Made by a program: the position numbers and the translations under genes. Below, piece by piece: positions 11,701 through 23,452 of a stretch of DNA of 64,000 nt. How positions within the stretch are numbered: the stretch's first letter is position 1; each line of letters begins with the position of its first letter. The notes beneath the pieces are model-generated. The model saw only the letters and a list, made by a program, of their open reading frames with translations, made no database searches and was not told where the DNA came from. The DNA comes from Earliella scabrosa (lineage: Eukaryota > Basidiomycota > Agaricomycetes > Polyporales > Polyporaceae). The DNA lies in the NCBI GenBank assembly GCA_022605405.1, contig JABYQQ010000004.1, positions 1,736,001-1,800,000 on the forward strand, read 5' to 3'.

Positions 11701-14700
11701 ACCTGGCAGTCGGCCATGGGCAAAGGTCCCACCGGGAAACTCGAGTGGCACAACCTCGTGTCTGACGATGTGCAGAAGTCGCTGTCAAAGACCGAGATCA
11801 AGCGTCAGAAGTAGGTCGTTCTCTCTGTCGGGCAGCGAGCGTATGCTGAGGGGCTGCTAGCATCATCTTCGAAGTCATCAAGGGCGAGATGGACTATGTG
11901 CGCGACTTGGAGAACATCGAAGTGGTATGCTCAGATGTATCGACTATCTGTGAAGTCATGACTTACATATGGATCCAAGATGTATGTCTCCCCCTTGCGC
12001 GAGATGGATCCGCCAATCATCCCTCGCGATCGCTTGGAGCAGTTCATTTCAGAGGTGTTCCACAACTATGCGGAGTTGCACGCACACCATCGCCGCATGC
12101 TAGAGAAGCTGCACGAGATCCAGCGGGACGAGCACCCTGTCATCCGGAGTGTCACGGCCGCAATCTATGACGCTGTGCTCAACTTCCGCGAGGCGTACAT
12201 GGAGTACATCCCCAACTACCCGATCGCGGCGTACCGCATCGACGACGAGATGGCGAACAACCCGCAGTTCAAGGCCTTCGTTGACGTGAGTACAGTTGCC
12301 ACCGTATATGACATGTGGCACGGAAGTGCTGATCCTGCTCGCTGTTGACACGTAGCAATGCACACGCCACGCGGACGCGCACAGGCTGGACATGAAGAAC
12401 TTTATCAATCGGCCGATCCCACGTCTGCTCCGGTACGAGCTACTGCTGAGGAACATCCTCGATGAGACGCCCGAGGGCCACGAGGACAGGGACTACATCC
12501 CGCAGGTGCTGGACGTGATCAAGGCGCTCGGAAAGGAGACGGAGCCCGGCGTCGTGTCGGCGAAGCAGAAGGTCGAGGTGTGGCGGTACAACTCGAACTT
12601 GGTCTTCAAGAGCGGAGAGTACATCGTGAGTTTAGTCCCGGTTACATGTTTATGAGCTGGAGAGAGGGCTTACGGGCTTGGATCGCAGGACATGGACCTC
12701 TTGCACGAGAACCGATCCTTGATCCATACCGGCAAGCTGCTCCGCCAGCCTGATACTGGTTTCGAGTGGAATGGCTGGACGGAGCTGTTCGTCCTTCTCT
12801 TTGACAACTACTGTGAGTGCTTTTGCCTTCATCCAGGTTGGGGACGCGACGTTGACCCTTGGGTCAGTGGTGATGACCAAGCCGAAAGAGAAAGAGGGTA
12901 CTACCAAGTACCATGTGTACCGACGCGTAAGCTTGTTTCTTCTCAGTCTTCCTTCTACTGCACGCCTGACGTATGGTCACAATCAGCCAATACCTCTCGA
13001 TCTGCTCACGCTGGCCAACTTCACCGATCCGCCTACTCAGCGTGGCAACAGCATCCTTCGACTTGGTCGCTCCGAGCGACATGCGGGCGACACCGGCACC
13101 CCGGTCGGCGCTGCGACCTCCCCTGACTCTGCTACGGACTCGCGCTTGGTCTTCCCTTGCACCATCCACCACAACGGTCGGCTGGGCGGCTTGTATACCG
13201 TGTTCGCGGAGTCGGCGCCAGCCCGCAATGAATGGAAGCAGAAGCTGGAGGAGGCGATCGGGCTGCGCAAGGTCGTGCAGGACTCGAACAAGGTGTTCGA
13301 AATCGAGACGCTGAGTGCGGACACGTTCTTGGTGCCTTCGATGATGTCGAGCTCGAATGCAACGTGGACCAACGGAGAGGCGTTCACGGGCAAGGTCACT
13401 TGCTCAGTGCCGTTTAGTGAGTATCCTGCGCTCTTATGTCCTTTGGGCTCCCGTGTGCTGATGACGCTGCAGCGACTGCGGATGGACGTGGACTGGTCGC
13501 TATCGGATGCGCCGAGGGCGTGTGGATCGGATTCCGACACGATTCTCGATGTAAGTCTTCTGCAGCTGGGTCGTTGTCCCGTCTGTGGTGCTTACCTGCG
13601 CCTGTTAGCTCTTCGGCGTGTACTACATCTCAAGATGGTCACTCAGTGTGCCATGTTGGAGGACTTTGGAATTTTCCTTGTGCTGGCGGACAAGGTGAGC
13701 ATGTCCCGCCCCTCCGAAAGGAGACCGGAAGTGCTGAGTCGTATCTGTTAGTCACTCTTCGCATACCACATCGAGGCGTTGGTCCCATCGTCGCCGCAGA
13801 GCGCCCATACATCGCAGACGCCGCAGAAGCTCAGCGGGAACAAGGACGTCCACTTCTTCAGCGTTGGAAACCTCAACGGGCGCACGCTCGTCATCTACAT
13901 GAAGAAGAAAGGAGTGAGTTGATTGCGACACCGTCACTGCTGGTGAACATCATTGACGTCCGTGACAGTTGGACAGCGTCTTCCGTGTGCTGGAGCCTGT
14001 GGTGGGCAAGATCAATGAACGGTCGAAGGCTCCACAGACATTCGGCTCCCGTCTTGGTCTGCGATCGCAGCGATCAGAGTGGTTCCGAGTCTATAGGGTG
14101 AGTGAATGTGCCTGGCGATCCTTTCGCACACAAGCTGAATGCTGCTTTCGTAGGACTTTTTCCTTCCATCGGAAGCATTCGACTTGATCTTCCTCAAGGC
14201 AAAGATCGTCATCTTGTGTACCAAGGGCTTTGAGATCATGGATCTAACCGAGTGAGTACTACGCTAGCTTCTCCATGCCTATGTTGCTGACCCCTTGATA
14301 GCTTCAAGAGTGTCACGATCCCGCAGCGCGACGATCCTCGCCTTGAGAAGCTGGCCAAACGCTGTGAGAACTGCCGCCCCATGGGCATGTTCCGATCTAG
14401 CAATGACGAGTTCCTACTGTGCTATGACGGTATGCCTTTGCGTGATTCGTCTACAAGGGCGCATTCATACTCACGCGGTCCACTGCACTGCACAGAATTT
14501 GGCCTGTACGTTGACCGTCATGGAGACCCCAGCCGCTCGAATGGCACGATCGAGTGGGAAGGTACTGCTGAGCACGTCGCATGGCATCCACCCTACGTCC
14601 TCCTCTTCGACAGTCGATTCATCGAGATCCGCCATGTCGAGACCGGCCGACTCGCACAGATCATCCCTGGCAACGACGTGCGGTGTATCTGGGATGGACG

Positions 14701-14992
14701 CGGCGTTACCGGTGTACCTCCCGCGACGCCTGTGCCTGAAGGCTATGGCCAGGAAACGATCTCACAGGAGCCTCGCGTGCACGGCGTCATGAACAACACC
14801 GACGCACCATCACTAGGGCCTGCATCAAGGGGAACACGACCGATCGCACAACATGTCTTCGAGCTCATCCCCACAATACCCCTCTACCTCCCTGGATCCC
14901 TTGCTTCGCCCTCGCAGTCGACGACGTACTTCTCGCAGAACAACTCACCGCCGCACTCCCCACGCCTGAACCCAGCGCTTCAATGGCGTTGA
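8735..14992 (+). CDS. Rho1-type guanine nucleotide exchange factor: DEP, two DH domains, PH, CNH
   Basis: Large multi-exon gene for a Rom2/Rgf-like Rho GEF, expected to activate Rho1 in cell-wall integrity signalling at the plasma membrane. In order: a Pro/Ser-rich N-terminus (about 8735-10290), a DEP domain (about 10300-10660, VPRGTHVKGSIPYPRAFTGK and ALQVARSLQSQ), a first DH domain (about 11030-11800, HKLIHKEKQYLRDLDTIE to LSRPSEHLQKYPVLLEA), a second DH domain (about 11860-12590, FEVIKGEMDYVRDLENIE to INRPIPRLLRYELLL), a PH region (LHENRSLIHTGKLLRQ, ELFVLLFDNY) and a C-terminal CNH/citron domain (about 13420-14710, LVAIGCAEGVWIGF, FKSVTIPQ, WDGRG). The common architecture has one DH, so the duplication stands out. 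Most splice sites were confirmed by phase. The start ATG gives a continuous first exon. Confidence 0.92.
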
Positions 14993-16064
14993 TGACATCA
15001 CTCGGCGCCTATATGTACCTTCCTCCCTTGGCTCCCCCTCGGACGCAAGTTGCGCTTGTCTGTTCGCTGGGAAGCCGCTGCGGAGACACGAGCTATCAAC
15101 TATCGCCAAGTATCTTATGTGGACATAGATTCTTTCCTGTAATAACATCGAGCCTGCCTCGCACTGTAACGCCTGTTTTGCTCTTCGCTGCTATATAGCT
15201 CATTGATCAGATCTGGGGGTATCGTTGGTGTTTCGCTTATAGATGAAGGTAGCGTCGCTGCAGCATGCATTGTCATGCGCCTTGAGCCACACAACCAGTT
15301 TGGCTGGGATCTACTCGTGTCCGAGGTCCTCGGGACGGAAGTCTACAGTAAGCGAATCTCATCAGTACAGCAGTGCATGCCACTCATCTCAAGACTCAAT
15401 CATGCGCATAGGCAGTACTCGCAAGCCGTGGTAGGCTGCAGCTATGTGGGTAGGTATCACTTATGAGCCTTTCTCCCATTCTCTGCCAGGCCATACCAGC
15501 ACCCGCTCTGCAGGTCTTTGAGTGGCTACAAGCTTTCTTATCAGCAAGAGCACACTAACAACCCTCAGCGTCTTCGGCTGGGATTCATTGGCACCAGGTC
15601 CCGCAGATCTCTCACGACACCCTGGAGCGATCCAGCTTGTTCTTTCAGTTGTGGTACGTGGCACCACCCCTGGCAGCGAGGAAGTAGTTCCTGGAGCATT
15701 TGTCACCAGCGGAGGACTCTGATACGACCTGGGAACCACAAAAGCCGGAGCCGGAGATAAAACATCAGCTGCGGCACAGTTTGTCGAGTCATCTGGATTC
15801 TGAAGTACATGCAGGAGTACATACCCGGCCTCCAGTCCGGTTATCAACGGCCTGAACGAACGGGTAACCCCTGACTATCAGGCGGGCCATTCACGATCTT
15901 GACATAAAGGTGCATCTGACTCCTCTACGCGACCTGCCACGTCGTCCGCAGCGTACTTACCATGATCAGTTTAAGTATTGCTGTCTCACTTGTACTGGCA
16001 ATATCCTCTCTCACCCCTTCCACCCAGGTTGTGGCCACCCAGGACAAGGTATCGCCCCTTCCTA
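14993..16064. other. Intergenic, no recognisable gene
   Basis: Several frames of 60-130 codons occur on both strands, but none shows a domain, and their composition does not stand out. The 3' end of the Rho GEF and the promoter of GNAT copy B fall here. Confidence 0.45.
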
Positions 16065-17043
16065 ATGTCCTCATCGTCAGACGAGCAAAAGCGGGCGCAC
16101 GTCCGCGCCGCCAAGCCGTCCGAGCACCCGAAGGTAACTCGGGTCCTCGTCCGTGCCTACGCGAAGGATCCATCCAACAACTGGTACGGCGGTGTCTCGG
16201 AGTTGGTTGACGACATCGATAACCCCTCTCCCATGGCAAAGGGCACCCTGCACAACCTTGAGGTGTTCCAGGCTGCGCTCCTGAAGGCTACAGCGCTCGT
16301 AGGCGGCCTCGTCGATGTTGCGATCGTTCCCTCGGAGACAGACGACAACGGGGAAGAGGTCGCGGCCGTGGCAATGTGGCTCCCACCGGGAAAGAAGACG
16401 GACTTCGGTCCGATCACGATCGTGCGGTCTGGTCTCTTCAAGATGTTGACCGGGTGGGGGCTCGGTAGTGTCAAGGTGGGGTCGTCTAGCCCGACTTGTG
16501 TACGGAGTGCGGTACTCTTACCTGGTCTGGTCAGCGCTTGCAATCGGAGTGGACTCCAGTAGTGGAACACGGAAAGAACAAGGCGTTCAAGGCTCGCGGA
16601 CTCGACCGCAAAGACTCGTGGCAGCTGCTGGTTATTGTGGTGGACCCACGCCATCAGGGGAAGGGTCGGTGTTGCGCTCGATCTCTAGTTCTCTTGCTTC
16701 CATAGTGCTCATACTCCTTGTGTTCAGGACTCTCGAGTATGCTGCTCAAAGAGGGTCTTCGTCGCGCGTCGCCGAAACCCGTTCACCTTGAGGCAACGTC
16801 AGCTAAGTCTCGTGATATATACGCTCGATTCGGATTCGAGGTGAGCTCTTCCCCCGATGCTTTGATTGTCACCGCGTGACCCGCTGACCTGTTGCGTCCC
16901 AGATTGACGAGGAACACTGGTTCGGAGTCGGAAAGGTGGACAAACTCGGGATCAAGGCACGCGGCGAGAACGCTACGGGATTCCCGGAATGGCTCATGAC
17001 GAAGGTTCGTGAGCGTGCTGAGAGTACGTTCAAGATGGGCTGA
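16065..17043 (+). CDS. GNAT-family N-acetyltransferase, copy B
   Basis: Four exons (16065-16475, 16535-16664, 16728-16840, 16903-17043) give 264 residues. Key segments are KRAHVRAAKPSEHPKVTRV, AMWLPPGKKTDFGP, the acetyl-CoA site VVDPRHQGKGLSSMLL, and LEATSAKSRDIYARFGFE. It is clearly homologous to copy A about 12 kb away on the other strand, and intron phases and inner exon lengths are the same, so the copies arose after the introns were in place. The first intron has an unusual GTGGGG donor. The last exon ends shortly after FPEWLMTKVRE, whereas copy A continues with a different tail. The substrate is unknown. It converges on the DUF6534 gene downstream. Confidence 0.9.
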
Positions 17044-18302
17044 TCGACTCTACCAGTGGAATACATGAATGCATGGTTTTGACCCCTGTTATGGCGACCT
17101 GTCCTTATCCTGCACCATAGCCGACAAGGCGTTCGTGAAGTAATTGTGTGTATATTGATATTCGAGGTGTGTGGTACAGCATCAGACTTAGTATCAACTT
17201 CGCTTTGGAACAACCACCTCGTGCTGAAGCTGCTGTGGCTGTCACGGTCGGGGTACATGCATTCTGACCGTGCACTGGACATCATCAGCTATGATGGACT
17301 CGTGAGTCGTGAATGTCGTCGTCTGGCGATCATTCAGCTCTGATTGATTTTGACTTCCCTCAAATAGCAGTGTAGGACCAGACGAAACATTGTGCCGCGA
17401 CAGTAGCGCATGCTCCCATATACGCATATCGCCCTTTGAAGCGCGGCGTGTGGAGCTTGCGAAGTAAAACCTGGGCACCAATATGAATATGGCACTTCAG
17501 AAGAGATAGAGAGGTCCTGGAGTGGTCAACACAGGCGCCCCCGGTGATTTCGATCCGCTGACCATCCACATAGCATGGTGGACACAATCAGTGCCTGACA
17601 CCGGAAAGATCAGTTTTGGTCACCCCATCGCCCAGCCATGGCTCACCGCAGATGCACGACAGAGGGCGCAGTGCGCCACTGTGGGGCATGCAACTCGGAG
17701 AACGCATCACCTTCGAAGTTCCGCAGCGACTCCGCGCAAGACACATCGGCGCGTGGTGTCCGGGGCTATGCTGCGTCGCGTCTCCCTGCCTTCTGTACCC
17801 GTGCTTCGAAAAGCGCTGCAACGCTCACGGCCTCAGGCCGAGGCGCCCTCTGCTACCTCCCATGTTATGCGCGAGGATCCCTCGGAGCATCGATATCGAT
17901 AGATTCTCCGGCTGCAGCCCTAGGAGGCTCCCCGGGCGTGTATTCAGCGTGTACGCATACTCTAGTCAATGAGAGCAGGTTCCCTCAAAGGAAGAGGGCC
18001 GAGATAGATGTCCAAGACGCACAATCGCCGATCACCCGACTGTACTTGGGTGGTTCCTGTGCGTCGGCGCAATTGTAGACGAGGATCAGAGACCGAGAAG
18101 AGGGGAGTTGAAAGGAAAGCGGAGACCCTGTGTCGAGCGTCTATACTGCAATACCCTCTTGACTGGGACTCGAGTATGGCGAGTCCATGTCGGAGACGCT
18201 GGGCGAGTCTTTGACGAGCATAGTTACCACCCTGAGTTCGATGTTCTCCTTCGTATCTCCCCGCTTGGCGTCTGATCCGATCTGCCGAACGAATGACATC
18301 AG
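17044..18302. other. Intergenic between convergent genes, nothing recognised
   Basis: Lies between the stop of GNAT copy B and the stop of the DUF6534 gene. The overlapping short frames on both strands have no recognisable family or splice pattern. Confidence 0.4.
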
Positions 18303-20296
18303 TCATCTAGGGAAAGTAAAAAGGCGAAAGGTAGCACGCACGTCTCGCTCGATGTCGACTCTGGCGGAGGGACGAGTGTCCCGGAGGATAGTCGCCCGGA
18401 ACGGAGTGGTATCGTTCTGCATCTCTTGGCGTTGGAGGAGGAGGGATTGGCGCGCGTTGAGGCTGCGGTACGTTAGCGGGGTTTGGAGTTGGAAGGTACA
18501 TACTGCACGCACGACACGAGGAATGTGTTCGAGTAGACTGGGCGTTCGGATTAGTACACAGCAACTGAGAAGAGGGAAATAGCACACGTTTGGTGAGGAT
18601 GATTGAGAACGCGGTGAAGATGAGATTCTCCGGCCATAGCAGAGACTATGAGACAGGCGTGAGCAAAACCATATAAGGGAGAAGCGCAGCACACTCACGA
18701 AAGTTACGTTCAAGACGTTGAAAATGCTGTGAACCTTCGTCAGGTGGTCATGAGGAAGTAGCACATAGGAGAGAGCTCACCAGATGATCAGTCCTGCGAG
18801 ATGCTCGTCAGCTCACTGTGGGGTACGAGTAAGCATGTATTTACTCACCGCTGCTGACCGCATACATGATCAGGATGTCAAGTATGGAGTCCGTGCTGGG
18901 AGCAGGCTTAGTCAGGGGGTAAGAACATCGGAGCTCCGATCCTATCCACACGCACCGAACAACCCCAGTATGGTTTCGTCGCAGGAAGCATATGAGTACC
19001 ACCGTCATGAGCAGGTCCGCAGCCATGATAAGCCCAGAGGCCACCGACGCGAGCCACTGCAGTAAACTGGTTGAATATATCCTTGTAAGGTCTAGGTCAC
19101 GATCATACGTACCGAAAGGTCCAAGAACTCCTTCATCGTAGCCCGGTTCCATCTGTCAACGAAGTGAGATCATGCCATGGGCCGAGATACTGACAACGTA
19201 CCCCAACGCAGTAAAGGCTGTGACGCGGAGTGTTAGTTAGGGTTGAAGGAGTGACATATGCATGTCCTTACCGGTGAAACAGGCTGTAATGAACGATTCA
19301 TGAGCAACGGGTAGACTCATACATAGGTGTATGCGCACCGAAGAACATGAATATCAAAAATACCTGCTCGCAACGCTATGTCGTCAGCTAACCTAATAGC
19401 AGAGGTAGGGAAAAAGGCCTCACAGCAAGCACGGCGATTGGACGAAGTCGACGGCTGACTGATGAGACTTCAGCAATACGGTTTGTCTTGGCAAAACCTT
19501 GGACGCACTAAGGAATATACGGCGAGCAAAGAACCTAAAGCACACCTCGGCATTAGGAAGAATTAACCCAACTGCTGACGGACGTACGTCTGTGTGATGA
19601 CGGCAGAAAGAGACTGGACGTGCGAACTCCATGAATTTGCAATAGTGTATATAGATCCTAGAAAGCTTACGGCCGGCACCGGGAGTAGCTGGGATGGAAG
19701 TATGAGTGCCTTAGGAACACTACACCCGCGTCAAACCAGGCTGCTAACCTTGAGAGACCTAGCACTAGTTCGTCAGTGAGGTGTCCAACGCGACTTCAAT
19801 CTGGTCTCACCAAACAGGACCTAGAAAGAGCACCGAAGGCTTGAAGTAGTTTGACACAAGATAGTAGTAGCTATGGTAGATGCGTGAGCGGCCTAGACTC
19901 GAAGTCATCGTCATCATTACCATGTGTGTGCAAAACACGCAGTATTAACCGTCTCCGCGATCCTGACGCGTCTCAGTAACGGTGTCTATGAACTGAACAT
20001 CGCAACCTACAGGAGGAGGCCAACCTGAGCGTATCGCGCATGAGATGGGGCTACTAATGTGACAAGCGAACGCCTCACCCATATCTTCATGTACTTCGGA
20101 TCTCGTGGATACGTCCTGTAATAATGGTAGGTTTGATGATACCCTACACCTTGTAAGCTGCAGGAAAGCGGTCAATTGGGGTTACGATGAATTGGGGAAA
20201 GCCCACATACAGAACGCCGACGATCGTGCCGATAAGCCAGGCGCCCATGGTATCGTCCAGAGCCGGGAGCGCAACGTTCAGCGGAGGTGCTGCCAT
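18303..20296 (-). CDS. DUF6534-type seven-helix membrane protein, copy 1
   Basis: Many small exons spell out the basidiomycete DUF6534 pattern: an N-terminal helix after LDDTMGAWLIGTIVGVL, the Tyr-rich GVGYHQTYHYYRTYPRD turn, a D-T motif (FIDTV), YYYLVSNYFKPSVLF, EVALDTSLTN, FFARRIFLS, a long helix SLLQWLASVASGLIMAADLL, the TDSILDILIMYAVSSG motif (usual form TDS..+LI.YT...G), a late helix PENLIFTAFSIIL and the closing YSNTFLVSLNARQ signature. The function of the family is unknown; it is predicted to be an integral membrane protein. The exon around 19950-20020 cannot be joined cleanly to its neighbours by hand, so either an intron was misread or this copy carries a lesion. The C-terminal tail after LNARQ is hydrophilic. 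Confidence 0.78.
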
Positions 20297-20362
20297 GATT
20301 TTGACTTCCCGGCTTCTGGACAGGGTATGCTATGAGCTCCCTAGGACACCACATCCGCTGTA

Positions 20363-20370
20363 CTTATATA
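20363..20370 (-). promoter_or_regulatory. TATA box of DUF6534 copy 1
   Basis: The minus strand reads TATATAAG, about 70 bases upstream of the ATG at 20296. Confidence 0.5.
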
Positions 20371-21422
20371 TCTTATCCGCGAAGGGTCCTACGGAAGGCC
20401 CTTACGACGAGTGGCTTCGCGAGCGGTTCAACGGCCCTCCTGGAAGACTATCGAAGCAGTCACGGCGGAGTTTGGGGGGCAGACTCACAAGGAGGGCACA
20501 ACATGGTTACCGATCGACCCCGACGCTTCAGGAGTGACAGACGATCCAGAAAATAGGTATGGAGATGTGCGGGCCAACTCTTTCGACTAGTATCGAGCAT
20601 GGATAATCTGCCGGAGCCAGAGTTGACTGGAACACAAGATTTAGCATGTCTTTCGCGGTGGGACCAAACGATGTAGGACTTACTAGACAACACTAGCTCC
20701 ATGCCTGATGCCTGATGTGGGCATCACATGTGGTCCGGATGACCACACAGACACGAGCTGCCCGCACTGTATCCCGAGTCTGACGCACATCCGCGGTGGT
20801 ATGATATGACCTCAGCGCGTCGCCGGCTGTCTTCTGCAGCGTCTCCATATCCCAGGATACGGCCTTGAGAGATCTTTCAGCCGCCAACCTCTCACTCCGG
20901 TGGGTTTTCTCACCATCATTGATCCACCTAACAAACCAGTATGACCCAGGGCGGACTAGACTGCTGCTATAGGACGAAGCGCGGCAAGGCAGCGGGACTT
21001 GAGAGGCGGTTCTGAGGAGGCCAGAGACGGTCGATCGGATTGACAGACACAAATGACAACATAACCGACCCGCGTGAGGGCCAGCGCCTGTGCGGGCCAC
21101 ATGTTCCCACGCAGGTCGAAGCCCGTCCGCGGAGTGAATCTAGGTCAATCTTAGCGTCGGGCTTCCAAGTGCTCCCGCCCCGTTCGGGATGGACAGGGCG
21201 GTTAGTATTACGGATCGCCCGCGAAACGGCCCATAGCCGCTCTGCGCTCCACTGCTCCCATTACAGAGCAGCCATGAAGAGTTTCAAGTTAGCGGGCAAT
21301 CCCAGCCAAAATTAGTCTCCTCTGTCATGCCGAACCGGGCCAGTTGGTACAGGCCCGGGCAGTATGTGCTTGTCCGACCGTCGACGCTCGCAATGCGTTA
21401 ATTCAACTGCTCCAGCCGGGAG
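20371..21422. other. Intergenic between divergent genes, nothing recognised
   Basis: Region between the DUF6534 promoter (minus) and the terpene synthase promoter (plus). I see only short frames without domains. No transcription-factor site is assigned. Confidence 0.4.
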
Positions 21423-21428
21423 TATAAG
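21423..21428 (+). promoter_or_regulatory. TATA box of the terpene synthase gene
   Basis: TATAAG lies about 55 bases upstream of the ATG at 21482, in a context free of other TATA-like elements. Confidence 0.5.
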
Positions 21429-21481
21429 AGAGCATCCTGTTGGCACACCTTGTTATCGCTAGTAGCAGATCCTCCTCTACC

Positions 21482-22878
21482 ATGATCTCAACCGCCATGG
21501 TACGTCCGGTTCTGCCGTCCCCCTACCACAAGATTGTTCCAACCTCACGACTGGCCCAGACAGAAATCACTTCCCGTGAACTTCAGAAGGTTTCGGACGG
21601 GACCAACATGCAGAGAGACGGCCAGCTGCATCTTGAGGTGAGTACCCAGAATGATCACGACAGGTACAACTACTAGCAGCTGACATGTCACAAGCCCTCG
21701 GAAGACTCGACATCTATCTCGGAGATTTCGAACATAATGCTGCAATTCCTCAATAGTTTCTCGTACCACCCGCCAGGCACGCCTCCCAACCTCAAGCTGC
21801 GGCAGGCAGTGACAAGCGACATACTCTCATGGAATGCGGGCCTCTCTCAGGCCATCGTTGATGGAATCACCGATACGGCCTGTGGGATTGCTGAATGCTC
21901 CTACCCACATCTCAGCTACTCCCACCAGCTCTTCATCGCGCTCTACACGGCCTATCTGACATACGTCGACGATCTCGGGCAGCACAATCCGGATGCCGTG
22001 GGCCAGTTCGTGCAGCGTTTCACTGACGGAGAGCCGCAACTTGTCCCTGCACTGGATCGTTTGGCGACACTGTTGGGGACGGTGTACAAGCTCTACCCGT
22101 ATGTGTGCGCCAACGGGATTGTGAGCAATACGCTGGACGTCGTCACTTGGATGTATGTGGAGTTCAAGACGAAGGGGGAGATGGTGCTACCCGCGGCGAC
22201 GCGGTACCTGCTGTACCTGCGTCTCAGAGCCGGCGCTGCCCCTGCATATGCCTACTTCAACTTTACAAAGGATTGGGCCGCGACGGAGGGCGTCGATTTG
22301 TTCTACCTTCAGATCATACCGTAAGCATGACGTTCCCCGGTTGAATCTTTTGACCGTATTGACCATGCGTTGTGCAGAGAGCTCGAAATGGTGGTCATTG
22401 GGATGAAGTGCGTGCAATACTACTTCAGGGTATCCTATCGCTCACTGACCCTTGACGCAATTCAATCACAGTGACATGTACGAACTTCATCAGATCCCCT
22501 CTCCTCACAATTTGCCGTATGCGAGCTGACACTCTTTGATCTAGCCTCTCGTTCTACAAGGAGATACTGGCAGGAGAGACGGATAATTATATCCACGTGC
22601 GTGCAAGAGCGGAGCAGAAGTCACCTATGGATGTTTTCCGCCAGCTGGTGGATGAGGTACTCGTCAGCGTGTTCAGGATACAGGAGCTATCATCTGCTCA
22701 GCCTGCTGGCGGATTAGATCGTATCTGTTCAAGCTTCGTCACGGTCAGTGCAAAAATCGAATCGGTATCGGTGGAAAGATGCTAATGCGATAATTTCCAG
22801 GGCTATACCGAGTTCCATTTCGTTGCGAGGAGGTACCGTCTTGAACATCTACCAGCCTTATTGGAAGGCGACCTATAA
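21482..22878 (+). CDS. TRI5-like (trichodiene synthase family) sesquiterpene synthase
   Basis: Predicted class I terpene cyclase acting on farnesyl diphosphate in the cytosol. The large exon (about 21700-22322) contains LNSFSYHPPGTPPNLKLRQA, the first metal-binding region TYVDDLGQ, and the helix FTKDWAATEGVDLFYLQ. Two short introns near 22410-22545 split the second metal site; spliced, it reads NDILSFYKEILAGE, a complete NSE motif with its Lys-Glu extension. The last exon ends HFVARRYRLEHLPALLEGDL. The aspartate motif is DDLGQ, so the last acidic position of DDxxD/E is replaced by Gln; variant aspartate motifs occur in this family. The product cannot be predicted. The first two exons (ATG at 21482 and TEITSRELQKV) are less certain. 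The gene sits alone among membrane, F-box and lipase genes, with no cytochrome P450 in view. Confidence 0.85.
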
Positions 22879-23079
22879 GCGGGCTGCGGGCCCCAGTCAG
22901 TTACCGACTGTAGTACGTCGATGCGTCCTGTATCGATCTAGATTTCTGCCAGTGTATGATGAACATGCATCCGATCACTAGGGAACACTGAACAGCTCGA
23001 CATTTAGAACAACTGCGGGTTACTTATCTAGTACAACAGGTAGATGAGTCGGGGTCAGCGCGACGTGCTATGTACAGCT

Positions 23080-23350
23080 GACGATGTGCGACGGGACCCC
23101 GAGTTAGTGTTGCCGCGAGTTCGAGTTCGACTCGTGAGAAGTCCGAGGTTAGGTAAGCAACTCGGTGGCGCTGACTCTGAGACGAGTCAATCCACTCGCT
23201 CACACCGGTCCGACTCGCTCCCTAATTACGTCAGAGGGCTTTGGCTGCTGATTGGCCCAGCTGCCAGCATTACCGTTTCGGTCTTCCTTCCGACTCGATC
23301 TGGCGAGTTGATCCGAGTCGGGCAACTCGCCTCGCCTCAACTCACCTCGC
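23080..23350. repeat. Cluster of CGAGT/ACTCG motifs
   Basis: Short CGAGT or its complement ACTCG recurs more than ten times in both orientations (for example GTTCGAGTTCGACTCGTGAG and CGACTCGATCTGGCGAG), and the cluster is followed by the palindrome CTAGGTACTAACCTAGG. It lies just upstream of the F-box-like gene. It may be a low-complexity relic or a promoter element array. Confidence 0.35.
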
Positions 23351-23452
23351 GGCAACACCACCGCTAGGTACTAACCTAGGTTCATGCGCTGCAGGGGGAC
23401 AGCCCCATCCGAGTCCTTCTCTTCATCTTCCTCCCATATTATAATCCTCGCC

